Program-made: the position numbers and the translations under genes | Shown here: positions 51,473-58,956 of the stretch, one piece after another | Position numbering within the stretch: position 1 is the stretch's first letter | Layout of the letters: each line of letters begins with the position of its first letter | The notes under the pieces: model-generated | Told to the model about the DNA's origin: nothing | Databases searched by the model: none | What the model saw: the letters and a program-made list of their open reading frames with translations, nothing else | Origin: Salinimicrobium catena | Lineage (GTDB): Bacteria > Bacteroidota > Bacteroidia > Flavobacteriales > Flavobacteriaceae | Length of the DNA stretch: 64,000 nt | NCBI RefSeq assembly: GCF_900102915.1 | Contig: NZ_FNGG01000009.1 | Coordinates: forward strand, 17,071 to 81,070 | Reading direction: 5' to 3'

Positions 51473-52526
51473 TTGTACTAATTTTGAGTTTTAATTCTGA
51501 TTTCTTAGATGATGTATTCAACCACTGCCGGTTTATACTGTTGTAGGTTGTAGAAATACTCTGGAACATCCGTTCTGCTTCTTCATCTTTTCCACTCCAT
51601 TCTACGAGTAAATCTTTTGATTCTTGTGTAAAATTCTTTAAAACATCTTTTAATGTTAAAACAGCCTGCATCATAGACCATTTCTCGTCCATCTCCTGGT
51701 ACACAATCGCCAATAACTGAGTACTTCTAATGATAAATCTCAATGACTGTTGAATTTCTTCAAATTTCTCCCGGTTGGATTTTACCAGATTTTCCCCTTT
51801 AAAGATACCGGCTGCAAAAGCCTGACCCTTTTTCTTTTTATTTGAAATCTGTTGAAGGTCATGTTTTAGAGAGTAAATCAGTTGTTCTCTTCCTAAATTT
51901 AGCTGACTAATTATGTGCGGATAAAGCGATTCCTTAAATTTTTCATTTACCCGCGTTTGCAAATACATATTATAGGCACTCTGGATATGTGCCAAACGGT
52001 CAAACTGAGCTCCAATTAAAACAGAATTCAGCTTAGAATCCAAAGCTTCAATTTGGGAAGAAATATTATTTAAAGATTGCTGAATGGCCATCATCTGACC
52101 TGCAGAAAGAAGATTGTCAACTTGAATCTTAGAAAGATCTGTTGATCTTATTCTTACCTGGTGCTTAATTCCTCTTCCACCTTTTTCTTTTAGGCTTGGT
52201 AAGAATTCATCAATATTAGAACTGGACTGCAGAAATTTTAATTCCCCTTTTTTTAATTTTTCTAAAACGCCTTTTGGGAAGACCAATTCATAGTTGTTAG
52301 ACCGGTCTAAATTATTAAGAATCCGTTTTATGCCAGGAGCCTGGCTCAATATTTTGGAAATAATAGAGACATTTTCCTGGAAACCCGATTTTATATAATG
52401 GTTATTGTATTGTAAAAAGGAGGTACTAAATAATGAATCATTTCCTGGAACGGCATCAATATCTCCAGAAGTATATAGGCTCAGTCCACCTTCAACCTTT
52501 ATTAACTTAGCACTACTGTCTTCCAT
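51417..52526 (-). CDS. Unknown helical protein in the restriction cluster
   Basis: 369 residues, no membrane helix. The N-terminal 60 residues are beta-rich (KLIKVEGGLSLYTSGDIDAV), then SLKEKGGRGIKHQVRIR and a long helical body (AIQQSLNNISSQIEALDSKL, GAQFDRLAHIQSAYNMYL, RTSAQ-type helices to the end). The pattern recalls uncharacterised restriction-neighbour proteins with a GQ-x-DR-x-A helix, but I cannot name a family. It starts 6 bases after hsdS and should be in the same transcript. Confidence 0.65.
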   Translation of the reverse strand: MEDSSAKLIKVEGGLSLYTSGDIDAVPGNDSLFSTSFLQYNNHYIKSGFQENVSIISKILSQAPGIKRILNNLDRSNNYELVFPKGVLEKLKKGELKFLQSSSNIDEFLPSLKEKGGRGIKHQVRIRSTDLSKIQVDNLLSAGQMMAIQQSLNNISSQIEALDSKLNSVLIGAQFDRLAHIQSAYNMYLQTRVNEKFKESLYPHIISQLNLGREQLIYSLKHDLQQISNKKKKGQAFAAGIFKGENLVKSNREKFEEIQQSLRFIIRSTQLLAIVYQEMDEKWSMMQAVLTLKDVLKNFTQESKDLLVEWSGKDEEAERMFQSISTTYNSINRQWLNTSSKKSELKLKISTNEIQKDREEEPSLLEQSR

Positions 52527-52532
52527 ACTTTC

Positions 52533-53900
52533 TTAATTTACTACTTGTACAACTTGTTTTTTTTCCTGAAAAGCTTCCTTCAACACCGCCTGCATCAACA
52601 TTTGAGCGTGCTGCTCGCTTTGGGTGACTTGCTGTTCCAGGACGCTACATTTTTCCATTAGGCCTTCGACTTTGGCCACTATAGCTTTTTGTTCTTCTAA
52701 CGGAGGAAAAGGTATCTTAAACTTTGAAACGGCACCTAAACTTAAGTTGCCTCTCCCGGTATCAAATTGACCGTCCATCATTAATGCAATTCCAAAATCA
52801 GAGTTCAAGGTATTTACCAATAAATCTTTACGATAATAATGATCAGGATATCTAATTAAGCAAACAGCTTGATTAATGTTGGCGGTGAAATCTTTATCCC
52901 AAACGGCTGTTCGGCCAATGGAAGCTCCTACAATGTTAGTTAATACATCTCCTTTTTCAAGAATAGATCTTGGTTCTATCTTATTAAATTTCTCTTCTAC
53001 AAATTTTTTCTTTTTTAATAAAATTTGGTTAGTGCCTACGTTTTCACTAGTAATAAATAAGATACCTTTATCAACATATTGCACACCTTGCCATTTTGGC
53101 GAGGATCCTTTTGTTATGGTATGAGCTAAATCCCCCAACCTACACCATACCCAACCTTCCGGTAATTCGAAGGGAATTTCTTCCTTGAGGATGGGGGGCA
53201 GGGGTTTTTCTTTTTTGATCTTTTTCTCTTTTACCAGGCTTGCTTTTTCAGCTTTGATGTTTTCTAGTCGGGCCGCGGCAGAGTTAGACCCTGAAACAAG
53301 TTCAGGGTGACGCCCTCTCCAATCGCGCGTTAACTTGCCTTGGATAGCTTCCTGTAAAATGGATTGTTTGAGTTTTTTACAATATGAAATTGTTCCTGAT
53401 AGCTCATTTAATAAAGTTTGATATTCCTTTTCAATAAATTCAATCTTAGATAAAATTGCTTCTTGAGTTTTTAAGTCCGGTAAGTCAATTTGAAGTGGTA
53501 ATAATCTTTTAGGCTTTAATTCTGTTTTAATTCCCCCTCTCGTTTGGTCCTTTAATATTTTTAAGAATGTTTTACTTTTCAAGAACCATTTGAAATAATT
53601 TATATTAATCTGGTTGGAATCAAAAGTGTATGAAGAATAATGAATGGTTGCCATTACATCTTCTTTTTCTTGGTAGATACTGATTGCTCCTTTATCTGCA
53701 TTTATTCCAGAAATGACCAAATCTCCTTTTTTTACCAAGATCATACTTGTTTTGGTTGGTTTATTCTCAGCTAAATGAATATTACCGGTAAAATCAATTT
53801 TTTCAATCCTTTTTAATTGCTTTTGATTAGCTTCATCAGGTTTAAATCGCCCTTTTCTTTCTGTTAAAAAGGAGGAAATTTGTACTGTTTTCCAACTCAT
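52533..53900 (-). CDS. hsdS: Type I restriction specificity subunit
   Basis: 455 residues with two target-recognition domains separated by conserved helices: the first TRD ends near residue 140, the central helix spans 150-195 (QEAILSKIEFIEKEYQTLLN, LKQSILQEAIQGKLTRDWR), the second TRD starts ELPEGWVWCRLGDLA and the C-terminal helix is LEEQKAIVAKVEGLMEKCSV. It defines the bipartite DNA target for methylation and cutting. Residues 198-205 (HPELVSGS) derive from a mobile palindrome at 53288-53308. It overlaps hsdM by 4 bases. Confidence 0.95.
   Translation of the reverse strand: MSWKTVQISSFLTERKGRFKPDEANQKQLKRIEKIDFTGNIHLAENKPTKTSMILVKKGDLVISGINADKGAISIYQEKEDVMATIHYSSYTFDSNQININYFKWFLKSKTFLKILKDQTRGGIKTELKPKRLLPLQIDLPDLKTQEAILSKIEFIEKEYQTLLNELSGTISYCKKLKQSILQEAIQGKLTRDWRGRHPELVSGSNSAAARLENIKAEKASLVKEKKIKKEKPLPPILKEEIPFELPEGWVWCRLGDLAHTITKGSSPKWQGVQYVDKGILFITSENVGTNQILLKKKKFVEEKFNKIEPRSILEKGDVLTNIVGASIGRTAVWDKDFTANINQAVCLIRYPDHYYRKDLLVNTLNSDFGIALMMDGQFDTGRGNLSLGAVSKFKIPFPPLEEQKAIVAKVEGLMEKCSVLEQQVTQSEQHAQMLMQAVLKEAFQEKKQVVQVVN
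53288..53308. repeat. Mobile palindrome inside hsdS
   Basis: ACCCTGAA/TTCAGGGT (8-bp arms, loop ACAAG) is a known widespread palindromic element; translated on the minus strand it reads HPELVSGS, a signature peptide of such insertions in many bacteria. It sits in the linker between the two recognition domains, so the reading frame is kept. Confidence 0.8.
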
Positions 53901-55333
53901 AATAATTCAGAATTTAAGTGAGAAAGAAGCTTTTTTGAGGCATTAAGCTTTTCCCCAATTATTTCCAGTAATTCAGCTGAAGTATACTCCTTTTCTGTTT
54001 CGGGGATTGTTGGATTCTTAATGTCCAAATCCCAGTCCTTTAAATCTTCAACCTTTACTTTCCAGGCCTGCTCATTTTTCTCACGATTATTCCACCAATT
54101 AATTAAAGATTCAAACTCCTTAAACTGTATAGGTTTCTTTTTAGAGTAACTTTTCTGGCCTTCGGGGAGTTTATGTTCCCAGTACCAGATTTCCTTAGTT
54201 GGTTTACCTTTTTCAAAAAACAATAAATTAGTGCTTACAGTAGCCGGAAAGAAAGTGCTTTGCGGCAGGCGCACTATGGTGTGTAAGTTGGCATCGGTGA
54301 GCAGCTTTTCGCGAATTCTGGCTTTTACGCCATCACCGGTTATGGAACCATCGGGTAAAACTATGGCACAGCGTCCCCGGGCTTTAAGTAATTTTAGCAT
54401 TAAAATCACAAACAAGTCGGCAGATTCCTTACAACGGAAAGTGGCTGGGAAGTTGGTTTCCACACCATCGGCAATACTGGCCCCAAAAGGAGGATTTGCT
54501 AGAATAACATCTACCTGGTCTTTTAGGCCAATACCGTTATATTCTACTTTCAGGCTATCGATATAATGATAATCGGGAACATCCATCTCGTGTAGGATAA
54601 GGTTAGTAAGCCCTAATACATAAGCCACCGGTTTTAGTTCCCAGCCGGTAATGCTATTTTGTAGCACCTGTTCTTCATCTACCGTATTCACATAATTTTC
54701 CCGAATATGGTCTATGGCCGCGGTAAGGAAGCCTCCGGTTCCGGCGGCAGGATCCATTACTTTTTCGCCAAGTTTAGGGTCGGTCATTTGGGTCATCAGC
54801 TGCGTTACCGCTCTTGGAGTATAGAATTCTCCTTTATTTCCTGCATCCCGCAATTCCTGGAGAATGCTTTCGTAGATGTTTCCGAAGATGTGTTTGTCAT
54901 CGGAATTATTAAAGTCGATCTCATTGAGCTTGTTGATGACTTTACGCATCTCATAGCCGCTCTTAATATAATTATTAGAGCCGTCAAAAACCTCTTTTAC
55001 CAATGCAGCACGCTTTGGATATTTGACACTGGTAAGATTGCGTAGACTGGAGAAAAGTCCGCGGTTGCTTTGCGCGTTGGAATCGATAAATTCCAAGAGT
55101 TCATCACCGGTTAGACCTTCGGCATCGGCCGCCCAGTTGCGCCACTGGAATTTTTCGGGAATCACCGAGGTATAATCGTCTTTAAGAAGTTCCAGTTCCT
55201 GGTCTTTATCGTCCAGAATCTTAAGGAAAAGCATCCATCCCAATTGTTCCAGTCGTTGAGCATCACCAGAGATCCCACGATCCTGGCGCATTATATTTCT
55301 AATATTGCTGATTACAGCACTTACGTTTGCCAT
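53897..55333 (-). CDS. hsdM: Type I restriction modification subunit (N6-adenine methyltransferase)
   Basis: 478 residues. N-terminal helical HsdM_N domain (LGWMLFLKILDDKDQELE), then the SAM site VMDPAAGTGGFLTAAIDHI and the catalytic motif IV VILANPPFGAS (NPPF), typical of N6-adenine methylation. KGEFYTPRAVTQLM is the strongly conserved type I block. It pairs with HsdS and HsdR in the restriction complex, and overlaps hsdS by 4 bases. Confidence 0.96.
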   Translation of the reverse strand: MANVSAVISNIRNIMRQDRGISGDAQRLEQLGWMLFLKILDDKDQELELLKDDYTSVIPEKFQWRNWAADAEGLTGDELLEFIDSNAQSNRGLFSSLRNLTSVKYPKRAALVKEVFDGSNNYIKSGYEMRKVINKLNEIDFNNSDDKHIFGNIYESILQELRDAGNKGEFYTPRAVTQLMTQMTDPKLGEKVMDPAAGTGGFLTAAIDHIRENYVNTVDEEQVLQNSITGWELKPVAYVLGLTNLILHEMDVPDYHYIDSLKVEYNGIGLKDQVDVILANPPFGASIADGVETNFPATFRCKESADLFVILMLKLLKARGRCAIVLPDGSITGDGVKARIREKLLTDANLHTIVRLPQSTFFPATVSTNLLFFEKGKPTKEIWYWEHKLPEGQKSYSKKKPIQFKEFESLINWWNNREKNEQAWKVKVEDLKDWDLDIKNPTIPETEKEYTSAELLEIIGEKLNASKKLLSHLNSELL

Positions 55334-55897
55334 TTAGTAATTATTTCTAGTTCTTATAATAGTACCACTGATAATATCAATACTACCGAATATTTCGTTT
55401 AGGATTAATTTTAAAACTGCTATTGTTTTTCCCTGTGCATAAACATCGTCAACAATTAGAATCCTTTTGATTCCTTTAAGCTCAGGGATATCTTCGGAAA
55501 CTTCTATGTATTCTCTTAGTTTCTCAATCGACATTTCAGAATAAGGTGGAGTTCCAAAACTAACTCCCTCTGGTTTCGAAAAATGATCTGAAAGATCAAC
55601 AGAATTTTGGAAGCTTTCCTTCAAAGAAAGAACTAGAGGTTCGGTGAAAAATTTTCTATCTGTAGGAGGGACTATTAATCCATATTTTTCTTCATTTTCA
55701 AAATGTTCTTTAACCCGTTTTAAAAATTCATTTTGCACTTTAGACCTATTAGAAATCCAAAGTTTCCTCATTGCACTCTCATCTTCTTCCGGAAGATTAT
55801 TTAAAAGCTGGGTGTTTTTTAACTTGTGAACAACACTATACCGATTTACGCCTGAATCAGCACCAATATTATCCTTAAGTGTAAATGTCAAACTCAT
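55334..55897 (-). CDS. Phosphoribosyltransferase-like protein inside the hsd operon
   Basis: 187 residues. The PRPP-binding loop of type I phosphoribosyltransferases is plain: RILIVDDVYAQGKTIAVL near residue 145, with two acidic residues followed by the Gly-Lys-Thr turn. The N-terminal half is a helical extension (AMRKLWISNRSKVQNEF, RVKEHFENEEKYGLIV). It shares one base with hsdR (TAATG-like overlap) and abuts hsdM. PRTases next to restriction and conflict genes have been noted in other bacteria; the activity here is unknown. Confidence 0.7.
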   Translation of the reverse strand: MSLTFTLKDNIGADSGVNRYSVVHKLKNTQLLNNLPEEDESAMRKLWISNRSKVQNEFLKRVKEHFENEEKYGLIVPPTDRKFFTEPLVLSLKESFQNSVDLSDHFSKPEGVSFGTPPYSEMSIEKLREYIEVSEDIPELKGIKRILIVDDVYAQGKTIAVLKLILNEIFGSIDIISGTIIRTRNNY

Positions 55898-58281
55898 TAA
55901 GCCGGCGTATATAATTCTTGTTCTAATTGAATGATTGCCTCTTCATATTGTTTAACCCCTCCAAAGGCATTAATAATTTCCCTGGGAGTACCTAATTTAT
56001 TAAGCGGGTCCAAACGCAGTACTTCTTTACTTTCAATAGTTCTCAGTCCATCATCAGCATACTTTTCCAAAAGTTTCTGAAGCACTTCCTGAGCCTGGTC
56101 ACCATATTTAGTGAAGTAGTTTCTTTTGGTTACATTTTCAGCACGTTCTTTCCGGGTTAGCGGCTTAGCTTCAAAAGCTACGTGACAGATCAGGTCGAAA
56201 GGATCGTAGTCCTTACCAACTTCTTCTTTAAGGTGCTCAAAGAAAACTCCTTCTTCTTCCAGTTCTTCAATAATTACCTTCTTTCTCTCAGCAGAATTCC
56301 AGGAATTTAAAAAATCCTCCAGATCACGGAATCTTTTGGTAATATTAGACCTAGTATAATCTTTAAGGCTTTCCGTGATTATTTTTCCATCAGAACCGAG
56401 GTATTGCACCCGCTCGTTAAGAATCTTAACCTGTACTCCGTTGACCCTTATTTTGGCTTTGGGGCCTTCAATAATTTTACCTCCACCTTCAACCGTGGGA
56501 TAATCCGGTTCATCTTCCTCAGAAAAATATATCGGAGTGCCATCAATATCAGTGATTTCATCATCTGTAATTTCCTCATCGGTATCAGAGAGATCATCAT
56601 TTTCACCTGATTCTTTCACCATTACCGGATAACCGTCAAAGCCTGGATCAGCAAAATGGTCAGTGACATTCCTAAAATCCATAATAGTGAAATATGTTTT
56701 ACCGAATTCTTCATTGATTCGGGTGCCACGGCCAATAATCTGTTTGAATTCTGTTGGTGAACCTATATTACTATCAAGGACAATAAGTTTGCAAGTTTGT
56801 GCATCAACACCGGTGGTCATTAATTTCGAAGTGGTGGCAATTACAGGATAGGTTTCAGAAGGATTTATAAAATTATCGAGCTCCCTTTTTCCTTCCTCAT
56901 TATCGCCGGTAATCTGCATCACGTATTTATGATTTTCAGAAACCAAGTCTGCATTAGCATTGGCCAGGGCTCGCCGCATGGCTTCGGCATGTTCAATATC
57001 TACGCAAAACAAAATGGTCTTAGCGTAGCGATCATTCCCTTTGAGAAATTCGGTAACTTTTTTTGCCACTAGCTCCCGACGGTCATCAACTACAATATTC
57101 CTATCAAAATCAGTACGGTTATAAATACGATCCTCTACAGGATTCCCATCTTTATCCAGGAAACCTTTTGGCGGACGCCAGCCATCAGCATCAATATCCA
57201 GAGTTACTTTTACTACTTTGTAGGGAGCGAGGAATCCGTCCTCAATACCTTCCTTTAAAGAATAAGTATAGATAGGTTCTCCGAAGTAATCTATATTGGA
57301 AACTTCAGTGGTTTCTTTTGGAGTAGCAGTCAAGCCTATGTGGGTAGCATTATTAAAATATGCCAGGATCTCCCTCCATTTACTGTCATCTTTCGCACTT
57401 CCTCGGTGGCACTCATCAATAATCACGAGGTCAAAAAAATCGGGACTAAACTGTTTATAGGCATCCTCAGATTTGCTATCAGAAAGACCTTGATACAAAG
57501 CGAGATAAACATTATACGCAGTATCAATCTTTTTATGTTTTATAATAGTCATCGCATCCTTGAAATGCTTGAAATCACCTCTAAAGGTTTGATCAATAAG
57601 GGCGGTGCGATCTGCCAGGAAAAGAATACGTTTTTTGGCCCCACTTTTCCATAAGCGATACACAATCTGAAATGCAGTATAAGTTTTCCCCGTACCGGTA
57701 GCCATGACCAACAGAATGCGATCCAGTCCTTTACTTACGGCTTCGATAGTTCGGTTAATTGCTATTTGCTGATAATACCTAGGTGATTTTCCCGAAGCAT
57801 CTTGATAATAGTCCTGTGATGCAATTGCTTCCTGCTCCGGGGTTTCAATGCCTTTGTACTTTTGATATTTTCTCCAAAGCTCCTCAGGGGAAGGAAATTC
57901 GTCCAGTGTTAATTCCTTTTCGATTTGGCCGTCCTCCGCGGTTTTATCATGAAAGAGAAAGCCGTCACCATTACTACTAAAAACACAGGGAATATCAAGA
58001 GTATTGGCATATCCTAAGGCTTGTTGAATTCCGCTACTTATATTATGTTTATTGTCCTTAGCTTCAATAATAGCTACAGGGACATTGGGTTTATAATAAA
58101 GGATATAATCGGCGAATTTTCGTTTCCCACGTGCCGTCAGTTTACCCTTAACGTAGATGCGGCCATCTGTAAAGAAAATCTCCCTTCCTAATTGGGTTAT
58201 TTCATCCCATCCTGACTGAAGAATAGCAGGGGTAATAAATTTGGCTTTAATATCTGATTCAGATAAATCCTTTTTGTTCAT
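55897..58281 (-). CDS. hsdR: Type I restriction endonuclease/helicase subunit
   Basis: 794 residues. Nuclease domain with VAIIEAKDNKHNISSGIQQA (PD-(E/D)xK-type E-x-K), then a DEAD/DEAH translocase: Walker A VMATGTGKTYTAFQI, Walker B VIIDECHRGSAKD, motif III GLTATP, motif VI IIGRGTRINEEFGK, and a C-terminal EcoEI-type domain. The length (about 800 residues) fits the EcoEI family. It starts the cluster; 220 bp upstream of it contain the right-end arm sites and no gene. Confidence 0.95.
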   Translation of the reverse strand: MNKKDLSESDIKAKFITPAILQSGWDEITQLGREIFFTDGRIYVKGKLTARGKRKFADYILYYKPNVPVAIIEAKDNKHNISSGIQQALGYANTLDIPCVFSSNGDGFLFHDKTAEDGQIEKELTLDEFPSPEELWRKYQKYKGIETPEQEAIASQDYYQDASGKSPRYYQQIAINRTIEAVSKGLDRILLVMATGTGKTYTAFQIVYRLWKSGAKKRILFLADRTALIDQTFRGDFKHFKDAMTIIKHKKIDTAYNVYLALYQGLSDSKSEDAYKQFSPDFFDLVIIDECHRGSAKDDSKWREILAYFNNATHIGLTATPKETTEVSNIDYFGEPIYTYSLKEGIEDGFLAPYKVVKVTLDIDADGWRPPKGFLDKDGNPVEDRIYNRTDFDRNIVVDDRRELVAKKVTEFLKGNDRYAKTILFCVDIEHAEAMRRALANANADLVSENHKYVMQITGDNEEGKRELDNFINPSETYPVIATTSKLMTTGVDAQTCKLIVLDSNIGSPTEFKQIIGRGTRINEEFGKTYFTIMDFRNVTDHFADPGFDGYPVMVKESGENDDLSDTDEEITDDEITDIDGTPIYFSEEDEPDYPTVEGGGKIIEGPKAKIRVNGVQVKILNERVQYLGSDGKIITESLKDYTRSNITKRFRDLEDFLNSWNSAERKKVIIEELEEEGVFFEHLKEEVGKDYDPFDLICHVAFEAKPLTRKERAENVTKRNYFTKYGDQAQEVLQKLLEKYADDGLRTIESKEVLRLDPLNKLGTPREIINAFGGVKQYEEAIIQLEQELYTPA

Positions 58282-58425
58282 ACCGGTCGATTAGGTTCAG
58301 GTACAGCTTAAGGTTTTCTTTTACCATAGAAAGAAAAACTGCAAACAATGTAGGGAGTTGTAGGCGAGACTAATTTAGTAAAAATTAGACGACATTAAGA
58401 TAAATTTAAGGTTTGAAAAAGAAAA

Positions 58426-58443
58426 GCGGGGAAGATGCGGGGA
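58426..58443 (+). promoter_or_regulatory. Two phased integrase arm-type sites (right)
   Basis: GCGGGGA at 58426 and again at 58437, 11 bp apart, in the same orientation as the three copies at the left end. They lie 59 bp inside the right attachment repeat. Confidence 0.75.
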
Positions 58444-58463
58444 AAACTACAGACTTTAAAACT

Positions 58464-58499
58464 AAAAAGCCTTGAAAATCAGGCGATTAACAAGGCTTT
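58464..58499 (-). terminator. Island-borne terminator placed behind tRNA-Leu
   Basis: On the minus strand the stem AAAGCCTTG/CAAGGCTTT (16-base loop) with a following T-run lies directly after the tRNA-Leu 3' end. The island therefore brought a replacement for the displaced terminator at 38590-38627. Confidence 0.7.
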
Positions 58500-58501
58500 A
58501 A

Positions 58502-58522
58502 GTACTCGGAGCGGGACTTGAA
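58502..58522. repeat. Right attachment site (attR core)
   Basis: The 21-bp partner of 38628-38648; it is the 3' end of the tRNA-Leu gene, so the tRNA stays intact after integration. Confidence 0.93.
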
Positions 58523-58588
58523 CCCGCACGACCGTTGCTGGTCATTGGATTTTAAGTCCAACGTGTCTACCAATTCCACCATCCGAGC
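58503..58588 (-). tRNA. tRNA-Leu(UAA)
   Basis: 86 nt with a long variable arm. The acceptor stem GCTCGGA pairs with TCCGAGT (first pair G-U), anticodon loop CTTAAAA flanked by TTGGA/TCCAA gives anticodon UAA, T-arm GCGGGTTCAAGTCCCGC is complete, and discriminator A is at 58503. CCA is not encoded. Its 3' 20 bases are the attachment core of the island. Confidence 0.97.
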
Positions 58589-58603
58589 GTGGAAGGTAAG
58601 ATG

Positions 58604-58676
58604 AGCGAAAAACGGGATTCGAACCCGCGACCTCCACCTTGGCAAGGTGGCGCTCTACCAACTGAGCTATTTTCGC
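58604..58676 (-). tRNA. tRNA-Gly(GCC)
   Basis: 73 nt. Acceptor GCGAAAA/TTTTCGC, D-arm GCTCAGTTGGTAGAGC, anticodon stem CCACC/GGTGG with loop TTGCCAA (anticodon GCC), and T-arm GCGGGTTCGAATCCCGT. Discriminator T at 58604. It is 15 bp from tRNA-Leu on the same strand and probably shares its promoter. Confidence 0.97.
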
Positions 58677-58696
58677 ATATTTTGGAAAATAGAGAG

Positions 58697-58745
58697 TACC
58701 AAGGTGGCGCTCTACTCCCGATAGCTATCGGGAAGCTATTTTCGC
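58697..58745 (-). pseudogene. Broken 5' half of tRNA-Gly with inserted palindrome
   Basis: Minus strand reads GCGAAAATAGCT, then TCCCGATAGCTATCGGGA (58716-58733), then GTAGAGCGCCACCTTGGT. This is tRNA-Gly 5' half with part of its D-loop replaced by an 18-bp perfect palindrome. It stops after the anticodon stem. Confidence 0.75.
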
Positions 58746-58799
58746 GATTTTAAAGAACTTTCCGCTCTAACAGCGGACTCACCTTCAGGTAAGCAGGTG

Positions 58800-58829
58800 C
58801 AAATTTAATACAATTCTTATAATGGCAAA
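58800..58829 (-). promoter_or_regulatory. Promoter of the tRNA-Gly/tRNA-Leu operon
   Basis: On the minus strand TTTG (58829-58826), 18 bases, then TAAATTTG (58807-58800), the same arrangement as at 23473-23502. The broken tRNA copy would be transcribed first. Confidence 0.75.
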
Positions 58830-58956
58830 GATTTTTTTCAAAAAATAAGAACGCAACAAAAAGCGAAATATTTCATTTAAAACTAAGCCTTATTCGATCG
58901 AATTCGTCCCTGCCTCATTTACACCATTATACATTATACACTATACATTAGACATT

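Larger units (their letters stand above)
38628..58522. mobile_element. Integrative island in tRNA-Leu(UAA) with defence cargo
   Basis: Bounded by identical 21-bp repeats (38628-38648 and 58502-58522), the right one being the 3' end of an intact tRNA-Leu gene. It encodes a tyrosine integrase next to the left end, an excisionase-like HTH protein, a primase-helicase and a likely origin, but no conjugation, capsid or packaging genes. That makes it a non-self-transmissible mobilisable or satellite-like element. Most of it is visibly more AT-rich than the core. Cargo includes SRAP, a type I restriction system and at least six unknown or SIR2-type genes. Confidence 0.92.
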
